Part shown: positions 27,779-34,899 of the stretch, piece by piece | How the letters are laid out: each line of letters opens with the position of its first letter | How positions within the stretch are numbered: the stretch's first letter is position 1 | From: JAODBJ01 sp963782465 | Lineage (GTDB): Bacteria; Actinomycetota; Acidimicrobiia; IMCC26256; PALSA-610 | NCBI GenBank assembly: GCA_963782465.1 | Contig: CAWAJR010000001.1 | Coordinates: forward strand, 496,001-560,000 | DNA length: 64,000 nt | Direction: 5' to 3' | Notes under the pieces: generated by a model | The model's input: the letters and a program-made list of their open reading frames with translations, nothing else | Database searches by the model: none | What the model was told of the DNA's origin: nothing | Program-made: the position numbers and the translations under genes

Positions 27779-30700
27779 CTACCGGTTCTCCGGGCCGGAC
27801 GGTTCGTCGCCCGCGATGCGGTCGATCTCGGCGAGGACGTACCGCACGACCTCCTCGTCTCGCATCGCCCGCCCGCGCGTCTGGCGCTCGTCGAACACCT
27901 CGCGCCCGAGGTGCGCTTCGACGCGCTCGGCGGCCGCGGCGAAGAGTTCGGCGTTGCCCGGCCCCAGCGGCACGGCGCGCATCACCCCGGCGGCGTCGAG
28001 TGCGCCGAAGAGCGTCGCGGCCGTGGTCGTGGCGCCGACCGCTTCGAAGATGGCGAACACGTTCCGCAGCGACAACCGTTGGTTGGCCCAATCGCCACCT
28101 CGGAACCAGGTGTCGATCACGGCGCCGTAACCCCGAAGCGCGGCGAGAGGATCGCCCTCGCGAGACCGGATCCACAGGCTCTCGGTCAGCGCGAAGGCGC
28201 GGACCCATCGGTTGTCGACCGTGCTTGCTTGGCGCAGGCTCTCGTCGAGGAACTCCAGCGCGCGGGCGGGATCGGTCTTCTCCAGCGCCAGGCCGCGCAC
28301 GTACGCGGCGTGCGCGTACGCCGTCGGGCTGCCGCTGCATTCGGCGGCCTCGGTCGCTCGCTGGGCGAGCGCGGCCCCCCGCTCGTTGTTCCCCACGGAG
28401 CTCTCGGCAACGGAGAGCATGTAGCACGCGTGCGCCACCATGCCCGGTGCCCGGGCGTCGCCGGCGATCTCCAGCATCCGTTCGGTCGCGGCGATCGCGT
28501 CGGTCACGTTGTCGCGGTAGAACTCGGCATTGCCGATCGCGCGTTCGGCATTGCCGAGGGTCGACGAACCGAGCGCGGCCGCGAGACGAACCGCGTCGTT
28601 ACCGATGCTCACGGCGGCCTCGAGTTCGCCGCGGACGAAGCGGCCGTACGCCACGATGCCGAGCGCGGCCGGGTAAAGCGGGTGCGCGGCCGCGTCGGGA
28701 TGCGCGACGGTGGCTTCGGTCCACGTCAACAGCTCGTAGCGGATGCGGCGCCACGAGTCTTCCCGCAGCGCGACGACCAGTCGCAACGCGCGGTCGACGT
28801 CGCCGGCCGACAGGGCGGCGGCGTGGGCCTCGCGGAGGTCGTCGAACGCGTTGTCGAGTTCGTGCCCCCAACGTCGTTCGTCCGGACCGTAGAGCCCCGC
28901 GGCGGCCGCCTCGGCCAGTTCGACGTGCAACGCGATGTGCTCGGCGCGTACCTCCTTCGCGTCGGCGCGCGTGTCGAGGTTCGCACGGCCGAACTCGCGC
29001 AGCGTTTCGAGCACCCGATAGCGATTCGTTCCGCCGTCGTCGCGGGCAACCAGCATCGACTTGTCGATGAGGGCGGCGAGGTTCCCGGCCACCTCGACGC
29101 GATCGATGCCGTGAGCAGCACACGCGCGCTCGGCCAATTCGAGGTCGAACCAACCGGTGAAGAGCGACACGTACTCGAACAGTCGTTGTTCTTCGAGGGT
29201 GAGCAGTTCGTACGACCACTTGACGAGGTCGCGGAGCGTGCGGTGCCGCGGGTCGGTCGCGCGGCGGGCACCAGCCAGGAGGCGGAAGCGGTCGGGGAGC
29301 CTTTCGGCCAGCTGCCGCGGGTTCATCGAGCGCATCCGGGCTGCCGCCAACTCGATCGCGAGTGGCAGCCCGTCGAGGCGAATGCAGATCTGCGCGATGT
29401 CGGGCAGCGTCGCGTCGTCGACCTTGAAGTCGGGGTGCGCGGCACGCGCCCGATCGAGGAAGAGCTGTACTGCGGGGCTCGCTTCGAGCGCCGCGGGTTC
29501 TTCGATGCGGACGGGTACCGGCAGGGGTGGCACCGACCACACGACTTCGCCGGGGATCGCGAGCGGTTCGCGGCTCGTCGCCAGGACGTGGAGCGATGGG
29601 CACCACTTCACGAGGACGTCGACGAGGTCGCTCGCGCTGTCGAGTACGTGCTCGCAGTTGTCGACGACGAGCAGCATGGAGCGGTCGGCGAGGAACTCGA
29701 CGATCGAGTCTTCGAGCGATCGGTTCGGTCGCTGCTGTACGTCGAGGGCATCGGCAACGGCCGCGACGACCGCGACGGGGTCGCGCAGCGGCGCGAGCTC
29801 CACCAGCCGGGTCCCGTCGGCGAAGTGCCCGGCTTTCCTGGTCGCGAGCCGGTAGGCGAGCCGGGTCTTGCCGACGCCGCCGGGGCCGAACAGCGTCAGC
29901 ACGCGACCCGAGTCGAACAGGTTGGCAGCGATCTCGAGGTCGCGGTCACGACCGATGAGCGTGGTCGCGTCGTTCGGCATCGCGCCGGCGCGGTGCCGCG
30001 GCTCGCGATCGGGTTGCGATCGGCCCGGCGCGGGCGCGATCCAGGCGAGCGCCTCGTCGTCTCCGAGGATCGCGGCTTCGAGGTCTCGCAGCGCCGGCGA
30101 CGGGTCGAGCCCGAGCTCGGCGCGCATGCGTTTTCGATATTCCTGCGCGTACCGGAGCGCTTCGGGCTGGCGGCCGCAGCGGTACAGGCCGAGCATCAAC
30201 TGCATCCAGAACCGTTCGCGCAGCGGGTGGATCACGACGAGCGCTTCGAGCCGCCCGATCAACGCGTCGCCGTGACGGCCGAGGCGCAACTCGGCTTCCG
30301 CCCGCACTTCCTCGGCGGTGACCCGGAGCTCTTCGAGGCGTACGGCGACCGGGCGCGCCCACTCGTCTTCGGCGAACTCGGCAAACGCGGCGCCCCGCCA
30401 CTCGTCGAGGGCCGATTCGGCGGCCGCCAGGGCACGCGCGGTGTCGTCGTCGAGCCGGGCGATCGCCTCGCCGAGGTGCCGCTCGAACCGGGCCGCGTCG
30501 AGGAGGTCGTCGGGGAGCTCGAGCACGTAACCCGGCGCCCGGTTGACGAGTTGGACGCCCGGGCCGGCCATCTCGACGAAGCGGCGCAGCTTCGACACGT
30601 AGCTCTGCAGCGTCGCCGGCGAACTGCCGTTCGCGCCGGGCCAGAGGATGTCGACGAGGCGATCGGCCGCGATCACCGCGTTGCGGTGGGCCAGGAGGGC

Positions 30701-30790
30701 GCCGAGCAGCCGGCGGGCTTGCACGCCACCGATCGGGAGCGGCTGGTCGCCGTCGCTGATCCCGACCGATCCGAGCACCCGAAAATCCAC
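27779..30790 (-). CDS. SARP/AfsR-like regulator (OmpR DBD-BTAD-NB-ARC-TPR)
   Basis: About 1003-aa regulator. Residues 1-95 are an OmpR/PhoB-type DNA-binding domain (F-R-V-L-G-S-V-G-I). About 95-245 form the bacterial transcriptional activation domain. A STAND/NB-ARC ATPase follows, with Walker A G-P-G-G-V-G-K-T and L-L-V-V-D-N-C-E-H. A helical TPR-like half occupies 600-1003. Such proteins switch on pathways after ligand- and ATP-dependent oligomerisation. The GTG at 30790 is chosen because the DNA-binding domain begins there; its ribosome site is weak. It is divergent from a tautomerase gene 135 bases away, which may be a target. Confidence 0.9.
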   Translation of the reverse strand: MDFRVLGSVGISDGDQPLPIGGVQARRLLGALLAHRNAVIAADRLVDILWPGANGSSPATLQSYVSKLRRFVEMAGPGVQLVNRAPGYVLELPDDLLDAARFERHLGEAIARLDDDTARALAAAESALDEWRGAAFAEFAEDEWARPVAVRLEELRVTAEEVRAEAELRLGRHGDALIGRLEALVVIHPLRERFWMQLMLGLYRCGRQPEALRYAQEYRKRMRAELGLDPSPALRDLEAAILGDDEALAWIAPAPGRSQPDREPRHRAGAMPNDATTLIGRDRDLEIAANLFDSGRVLTLFGPGGVGKTRLAYRLATRKAGHFADGTRLVELAPLRDPVAVVAAVADALDVQQRPNRSLEDSIVEFLADRSMLLVVDNCEHVLDSASDLVDVLVKWCPSLHVLATSREPLAIPGEVVWSVPPLPVPVRIEEPAALEASPAVQLFLDRARAAHPDFKVDDATLPDIAQICIRLDGLPLAIELAAARMRSMNPRQLAERLPDRFRLLAGARRATDPRHRTLRDLVKWSYELLTLEEQRLFEYVSLFTGWFDLELAERACAAHGIDRVEVAGNLAALIDKSMLVARDDGGTNRYRVLETLREFGRANLDTRADAKEVRAEHIALHVELAEAAAAGLYGPDERRWGHELDNAFDDLREAHAAALSAGDVDRALRLVVALREDSWRRIRYELLTWTEATVAHPDAAAHPLYPAALGIVAYGRFVRGELEAAVSIGNDAVRLAAALGSSTLGNAERAIGNAEFYRDNVTDAIAATERMLEIAGDARAPGMVAHACYMLSVAESSVGNNERGAALAQRATEAAECSGSPTAYAHAAYVRGLALEKTDPARALEFLDESLRQASTVDNRWVRAFALTESLWIRSREGDPLAALRGYGAVIDTWFRGGDWANQRLSLRNVFAIFEAVGATTTAATLFGALDAAGVMRAVPLGPGNAELFAAAAERVEAHLGREVFDERQTRGRAMRDEEVVRYVLAEIDRIAGDEPSGPENR

Positions 30791-30925
30791 GACCTGCAGT
30801 TTGCCCCCGGGGGCTTGCACAGCGCTGGGCCCGTCGTTTGCAGGCGCGCCGACGCGGTCCTGCAGGGAGACGGGTGCAGGGTCGGCACACCCGGATCGAC
30901 CGGGCCCGAAACGAAAGGAAGCGCT

Positions 30926-31141
30926 ATGCCGCTCGTGCAGGTGAAGTTGATCGAGGGTGTGTTCTCGCCGGACCAGAAGCAGGAGATGATCACGAAGCTC
31001 ACCGAGACGATGGTCGGCATCGAAGGTGAGGCCCTGCGCCCGGTCACGTTCGTGACACTCGAAGAGGTGCGCAGCGGCGACTGGGGCATCGGCGGGAAGG
31101 GCATGACGACCCAGGACGTCAAGGACCTCCAAGGTTCGTAG
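30926..31141 (+). CDS. 4-oxalocrotonate tautomerase family protein
   Basis: 71-aa tautomerase. After removal of Met the catalytic Pro1 is exposed (M-P-L-V-Q-V-K-L-I-E-G-V-F-S). The second strand V-T-F-V-T-L-E-E-V and the helix Q-K-Q-E-M-I-T-K-L-T-E fit the beta-alpha-beta fold that forms hexamers. Members isomerise enol/keto acids or dehalogenate small acids. An AAAGGA site precedes the ATG. It is divergent from the SARP-type regulator and followed by a strong hairpin. Confidence 0.88.
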   Translation: MPLVQVKLIEGVFSPDQKQEMITKLTETMVGIEGEALRPVTFVTLEEVRSGDWGIGGKGMTTQDVKDLQGS

Positions 31142-31153
31142 TGCACTCCTCAA

Positions 31154-31197
31154 GTTGTGACGGTTGCACGCCCGAACGGGGGTACAACCGTCACAAC
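31154..31197. terminator. long hairpin after the tautomerase gene
   Basis: Thirteen-base perfect inverted repeat, GTTGTGACGGTTG at 31154-31166 and CAACCGTCACAAC at 31185-31197. The 18-base loop itself has partial C-rich/G-rich pairing. There is no U-tract. It begins 12 bases after the tautomerase stop. The arms and loop resemble the element at 59073-59118, so both belong to one hairpin family. A terminator role is likely from position. Confidence 0.65.
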
Positions 31198-31258
31198 CCG
31201 GGGTGGGGTCGGCGGCGGTCAGGCGAACCAGCGTTGCGCCGCTGATCGCCGGCACCAG

Positions 31259-31294
31259 TTCCATGCGGCCGCATGGACTGTTACTCTCGGTGCA
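31259..31294 (+). promoter_or_regulatory. 18-bp palindrome in a probable leaderless promoter
   Basis: TCCATGCGGCCGCATGGA (31260-31277) is a perfect 18-bp palindrome. A possible -35 TTCCAT (31259-31264) and -10 TACTCT (31282-31287) are 17 bases apart. The -10 is 7 bases from the ATG at 31294, which would make the transcript leaderless. The palindrome fills the spacer, as expected of a repressor site. The MarR protein encoded last in the operon is the natural candidate. Confidence 0.5.
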
Positions 31295-31845
31295 TGACGA
31301 GTAGTGCGACGATGTTCGTGCGCCGGCCGACCGCGGTTCCCGCCGGCGACGAGAGCGCGCCGAGCTTCGTGCTCGATCGCCCGCTCGCCGGCCTGCGGGT
31401 CGGCATCCGTGCCGATCGGGCGTGGCGTTCGTGGCGGCTCATCGGCAGCCTGTGGGCGGAGTTCCTCGAACGCGACGGCGCCACCGTCGAAACCGTGGAG
31501 ACCGGCGCGCAGATGGGCGAAGGCGGCGCGCACGACCGCAAAGAGATCGTCGAGCTCGCCAACGCCGTCGACTGTGCCATCGTCGGCCTCGGAACGTGCG
31601 GATCGTGCACGACCTACACGATCAAGGACGCCGTCGCCGTCGAGGACCATTCGAAGCCGGTGGTCGCGATGATCTGCGACGAGTTCCTCGTGCACGCCCG
31701 CAACGTCGCGACACACGTCGGCCATCGCGACCTCAAGATCGCCGTGCTCCCGTACCCGCTCGAGGCCCGGCCGGAGCACGAGCTGCGCGAGATCGCGGAA
31801 ACCTTCTACCCGCAAGTGCTCGACCTGCTCGGCGCGACCCGGTGA
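31294..31845 (+). CDS. UGSC-like family protein, Cys form (CGSC motif)
   Basis: 183-aa protein with the signature G-L-G-T-C-G-S-C-T-T-Y-T (Cys102, Cys105). This is the cysteine form of the U-G-S-C motif that names a family in which some members carry selenocysteine. Both cysteines are TGC codons, so no Sec is needed here. The fold looks Rossmann-like (strands L-R-V-G-I-R-A, C-A-I-V-G-L-G, P-V-V-A-M-I-C). A redox or thiol-transfer role is inference. The start is close behind a likely promoter. The stop overlaps the next gene (GTGA). Confidence 0.78.
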   Translation: MTSSATMFVRRPTAVPAGDESAPSFVLDRPLAGLRVGIRADRAWRSWRLIGSLWAEFLERDGATVETVETGAQMGEGGAHDRKEIVELANAVDCAIVGLGTCGSCTTYTIKDAVAVEDHSKPVVAMICDEFLVHARNVATHVGHRDLKIAVLPYPLEARPEHELREIAETFYPQVLDLLGATR

Positions 31846-32891
31846 TCCTCGCGACGGAACAGGTCGAGGTCCCGACCGATGCCCGCGCGCAGTACGACAT
31901 CACGTTGCAGGAACGTTGGGGCGACGGGTTGCCGCTGCTGCCCGCGACCGACGACGCCGTCGAGGCGTTGCTCACACGTTCGCCCTACCCGGCCGATCAC
32001 GCGCTGTGCGTCCTGCCGCCCGTCAACGGGGTCGCGACGCTCGAACTCGTCGCGATCAACGCGGCGATGGCCGGTGTCGAGCCCGCGGCCTTCCCGTTCG
32101 TCGTCGCCGCCCTTGAAGCGATCTCGGAACCCGAATGGAACGCCTTCGGCCTCACCACCACGACGTCGAGCGTGTTCCCGATGCTGCTGGTGAACGGCCC
32201 GTCACGAACCGAGCTCGGCATCGACCACCGCGCCGGCTGCATGGGCGGTGCCGCCGGTCGCGGCTCGAGCACGATCGGGCGCGCGGTGGCGTTGTGCCTG
32301 CGCAACATCGGCGGCCAGCGCGCCGGCGAAACCACCAAGTCGGTGTTCGGGCAGCCGGCCCGCATCGGTTTCTGCATCGGCGAGTGGGAAGAACGATCGC
32401 CGTGGCCGTCGCTCGCGGAACGGCGCGGGTTCCGCGCCGAACAAGACGTCGTCACGGTGCACGGCGGGAAGGGCACCATGCCCCTGGCCGACATCCACAA
32501 CGACGACCCCCGCGACCTGTGCTACCTGATCGCGAAGAGCCTCGCGTACCCGCTCGCCAACATGTTCCTCGGCAACCGGGAGAACGGCGAGGTGGTGGTC
32601 GCGATCAACCCGATCTGGGCCGACCGGTTCGCGGTCGCGTTTCCTCGCATCGACGACCTGCAGGCGTACCTGCGCGACAACGCGTGGCAACCCATCGACC
32701 TGTGGCCCGATGCCAACGCGCAACTGCTGCGCGCCCGCGGGCGGGTCGACGAACAAGGCCGGGTGCACCTCGTCGAACGTCCCGACCAGATCGTGCCGTT
32801 CGTCTGTGGCGGCCTCGGCAGCCTGCACGCGATCTCGCTCCCGAGCTTCGGCGAGAGCACGATGCAGACCAAGGCGGTGCTGAACCGGTGA
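31842..32891 (+). CDS. UGSC-operon partner protein
   Basis: 349-aa protein of unknown biochemistry encoded directly with the CGSC protein; the GTG start overlaps its stop. Features visible are an early A-Q-Y-D-I-T-L-Q-E-R-W-G-D-G-L-P-L-L-P segment, P-P-V-N-G-V-A-T-L-E-L-V-A-I-N-A-A-M-A-G, and a glycine/cysteine-rich core R-A-G-C-M-G-G-A-A-G-R-G-S-S-T-I-G-R-A. No signal peptide or membrane segment. The tight coupling implies a complex or shared substrate with the CGSC protein. I cannot assign a reaction. Confidence 0.72.
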   Translation: MILATEQVEVPTDARAQYDITLQERWGDGLPLLPATDDAVEALLTRSPYPADHALCVLPPVNGVATLELVAINAAMAGVEPAAFPFVVAALEAISEPEWNAFGLTTTTSSVFPMLLVNGPSRTELGIDHRAGCMGGAAGRGSSTIGRAVALCLRNIGGQRAGETTKSVFGQPARIGFCIGEWEERSPWPSLAERRGFRAEQDVVTVHGGKGTMPLADIHNDDPRDLCYLIAKSLAYPLANMFLGNRENGEVVVAINPIWADRFAVAFPRIDDLQAYLRDNAWQPIDLWPDANAQLLRARGRVDEQGRVHLVERPDQIVPFVCGGLGSLHAISLPSFGESTMQTKAVLNR

Positions 32892-33157
32892 TGGACCCGG
32901 ACGCGGTGGCGGCGACGGTCGAGGAGTTGGCGCGGGTCCTGCGGGCCGACGGCGGCGATCTCGTGCTCGTCGACGCGAACACCCGGCGCGCGACGATCTC
33001 GTTGCGCCTCGTCCTCGACCAGGTGTCGTGCGAAGCGTGCGTGCTCCCGCCCGACATGCTGTTCGACACGGTGCAGCAGTCGCTGGCCGACTGTGTCCGC
33101 GACGAGTTCGAACTCGTCATCGACGACCCTCGCCGCGCCGGCCCGCCGCCCGGGTGA
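32891..33157 (+). CDS. NifU C-terminal-like CxxC protein
   Basis: 88-aa protein resembling the NifU/Nfu C-terminal domain: a helix, then D-G-G-D-L-V-L-V-D, a strand T-I-S-L-R-L, and Cys47-x-x-Cys50 in S-C-E-A-C-V-L-P-P. In Nfu proteins this CxxC pair binds a bridging [4Fe-4S] cluster or acts as a thiol. The ATG shares one base with the TGA of the upstream gene (TGATG). Encoded with the CGSC protein, it may be its electron or sulfur donor (inference). Confidence 0.72.
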   Translation: MDPDAVAATVEELARVLRADGGDLVLVDANTRRATISLRLVLDQVSCEACVLPPDMLFDTVQQSLADCVRDEFELVIDDPRRAGPPPG

Positions 33158-33630
33158 GCGCGCCGGCCGCCCCCGAAGACGACCTGCGCGCGTGGAGCGC
33201 GCTCGTCGACGTGTACCAGACCGTGCTGCACGAAGTCGTGTGGGCGCTCGAACACGACGCCGGGATCGACTCGGGCATGTTCTCGATCCTTGCGCATCTC
33301 GAGCGGGCCCCGGTTCCCGGTCGCATGCCGTTGAACGATCTCGGCCAGCGCATGCACCCGCGCTTCAGCCAGCCCGGTCTGAGCCGGCTCGTCCAGCGCA
33401 TGGAGCTCAGTGGTCTCGTGGAGCGGCACGCCGACCCCGACGACGGCCGCGCGATCAACGTCGTCGCGACGCGAGCCGGGCGCGCCCGGTTCCGGCGGGC
33501 CAACGCGACCTACTCGCAGGCGTTGCAGGAGCACTTCGGCGCCCATCTCACCGGCGCCGAACGCAAACGGCTCACCGCGGACCTGTCCCGGGTCGCGGCG
33601 CGCATCCATGAGGCACGCGCCGCGCGCTGA
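33154..33630 (+). CDS. MarR family regulator of the UGSC operon
   Basis: 158-aa winged-helix MarR protein. The recognition region F-S-Q-P-G-L-S-R-L-V-Q-R-M-E precedes the wing D-P-D-D-G-R-A-I-N-V-V-A-T. The GTG start overlaps the NifU-like stop (GTGA), making it the last of four coupled genes. It probably controls the operon through the 18-bp palindrome at 31260-31277; that link is inference. The ligand is unknown. Confidence 0.85.
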   Translation: MSAPAAPEDDLRAWSALVDVYQTVLHEVVWALEHDAGIDSGMFSILAHLERAPVPGRMPLNDLGQRMHPRFSQPGLSRLVQRMELSGLVERHADPDDGRAINVVATRAGRARFRRANATYSQALQEHFGAHLTGAERKRLTADLSRVAARIHEARAAR

Positions 33631-33649
33631 ACCGCCGGGCGCGGGCGGT
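33631..33649. terminator. short hairpin between convergent MarR genes
   Basis: ACCGCC (33631-33636) pairs with GGCGGT (33644-33649) across a GC-rich loop, directly after the stop of the UGSC-operon MarR gene and 18 bases before the end of the convergent MarR gene. There is no U-tract, so the terminator role rests on position only. Confidence 0.35.
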
Positions 33650-33666
33650 GGAGCGCGTCGCGATCG

Positions 33667-34155
33667 TCAGGCGGCGGGTTCGGCTCGCTCGCGGATCTCG
33701 GCGAGGGCGCCGAGGCCGCGCCGGAGGCCCGCGAGTTCGTCGGCCGAGAGCATCTCGGCGAGTTGGCGGTCGATCGTCTCGACCCCGTCGCGCACCGCGG
33801 CCGCCGCGGCACGGCCACGATCGGTGAGCGCGATCGTCATGCGTCGCCGGTCGTCGGGGTTCACCTCGCGTTCGAGGTAGCCGCGCAGCACGAGCGTGTC
33901 GATCAGCTGGCTCGCGGCCTGCTTGGAGACGCCGAGCCCGCGGACCATGTCGCCCGCCGACCCACCGCGGTTCGCCATCCCGCCGAGCACGAACGGGCCG
34001 TTCCGCGGCAGGTCGTCGAGGCCGGCTTCGGCGAGCCGGGCCTTGATGGCCTGCGAGTAGCTCGCCCGGGCCGCGCGCAACAGGGCGGGGAGCACGATTT
34101 CTTCGTGGTCGGGTTCTTCGTGGTCGGGTTCTTCGTGGTCGGGTTGGATCGTCAC
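33667..34155 (-). CDS. MarR family regulator with PDHEE repeats
   Basis: 162-aa MarR protein with recognition helix G-V-S-K-Q-A-A-S-Q-L-I-D and wing N-P-D-D-R-R-R-M-T-I. The N-terminus has three copies of P-D-H-E-E made by a 15-bp tandem repeat. The GTG start follows a promoter covered by two short inverted repeats, so it is probably autoregulated. It converges on the UGSC-operon MarR gene. Targets unknown. Confidence 0.87.
   Translation of the reverse strand: MTIQPDHEEPDHEEPDHEEIVLPALLRAARASYSQAIKARLAEAGLDDLPRNGPFVLGGMANRGGSAGDMVRGLGVSKQAASQLIDTLVLRGYLEREVNPDDRRRMTIALTDRGRAAAAAVRDGVETIDRQLAEMLSADELAGLRRGLGALAEIRERAEPAA
34099..34143. repeat. three exact 15-bp tandem repeats
   Basis: TTCTTCGTGGTCGGG is repeated exactly three times (34099-34113, 34114-34128, 34129-34143), in frame, encoding P-D-H-E-E repeats at the N-terminus of the MarR protein. 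Exact identity suggests recent slippage; copy number may vary between strains. Confidence 0.9.
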
Positions 34156-34162
34156 GCCGCCG

Positions 34163-34217
34163 ACGCTACGCGACTCGACCCGAGATAGTCAAGGAGCTTG
34201 ACAGTCAACTTCCTTGA
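34163..34217 (-). promoter_or_regulatory. MarR promoter with tandem operators
   Basis: On the minus strand, TTGACT (34192 to 34187) and TAGCGT (34168 to 34163) are 18 bases apart and form a plausible promoter for the MarR gene. The -35 lies inside TCAAG-GAG-CTTGA (34189-34201), and a second inverted repeat TCAA-CTTCC-TTGA follows (34205-34217). Outer arms TCAAGGA and TCCTTGA also pair. The pattern fits two repressor dimers. Confidence 0.55.
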
Positions 34218-34259
34218 AGCCTCGGGCCGCGATCGCCGGCGTGTGACACCCTGGCGACG

Positions 34260-34886
34260 GTGCATCGCTCGCGACTGATCGCCATCGGCATCGCGGTGGT
34301 CGTCGCGCTGCTCGCGCTCCGCTGGATGACGACGTCGAAGTCGGAGCAGGCGGCGGCGGCCGCCGGGCTGGCCTGCGCGAGCCTGCCGGCCGCGCCTCTC
34401 CCGGGCGCGAACGTCACGAGCGCGACCACGACGCCGGCCGGCGCGCAGACGCTCGCCGGTGCGCTGTCGGAGGCGCGGTACGCGGCGGCGAGAGACCCGG
34501 CCTACGCGGCGTTACCGGGGGTGATCGGCGACGTGGTGCGGGCCGCCGCCCATGGCGATGCCCCGGCGCTTCGCCGCCGCACCGCGGTTGCGCTGCTGGC
34601 CTGCGGGCCGGGGCTGACCGCGAAGTCGCGCGACGCGGTCGTCGCGGTCGGCGAGGTGTGCGCCGATCTCGGGCGGTCGACCGGGCATCTCGCGGCGACG
34701 GGCCCGCGCGGGCTCACGACCGCAGCCGACCGCGTGGCCCGGGCCGCGACGCAAGACCCGCGGTGGAAGCCGCTCGCCGGTTCGGTGCGCAGCTTGGCCC
34801 GGGCGGCCGCCGGTCACGATCGGGTTGGTGCAATCCGCGTCGCGGCCGCGATCAGCGATCGTTGCCGCACGATCCTCACTCCTTGA
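34260..34886 (+). CDS. secreted or anchored helical hypothetical protein
   Basis: 208 aa with an N-terminal hydrophobic segment I-A-I-G-I-A-V-V-V-A-L-L-A-L (about residues 7-20), then an Ala-rich helical body with a few cysteines (L-A-C-A-S, L-L-A-C-G-P, G-E-V-C-A-D, S-D-R-C). No family recognised. The GTG start follows the divergent MarR promoter region, so the MarR protein may control it. It converges on an amidohydrolase gene. Confidence 0.6.
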   Translation: MHRSRLIAIGIAVVVALLALRWMTTSKSEQAAAAAGLACASLPAAPLPGANVTSATTTPAGAQTLAGALSEARYAAARDPAYAALPGVIGDVVRAAAHGDAPALRRRTAVALLACGPGLTAKSRDAVVAVGEVCADLGRSTGHLAATGPRGLTTAADRVARAATQDPRWKPLAGSVRSLARAAAGHDRVGAIRVAAAISDRCRTILTP

Positions 34887-34899
34887 CAGGGTGATGAGG

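Noticed and set aside
31262..31275. NotI-containing palindrome as cloning linker
   Set aside because: GCGGCCGC is present, but flanking bases extend the palindrome and promoter signals surround it; no vector sequence is visible.
31294..31845. Selenocysteine in the UGSC-family protein
   Set aside because: Both positions of the C-G-S-C motif are TGC codons; no in-frame TGA is present.
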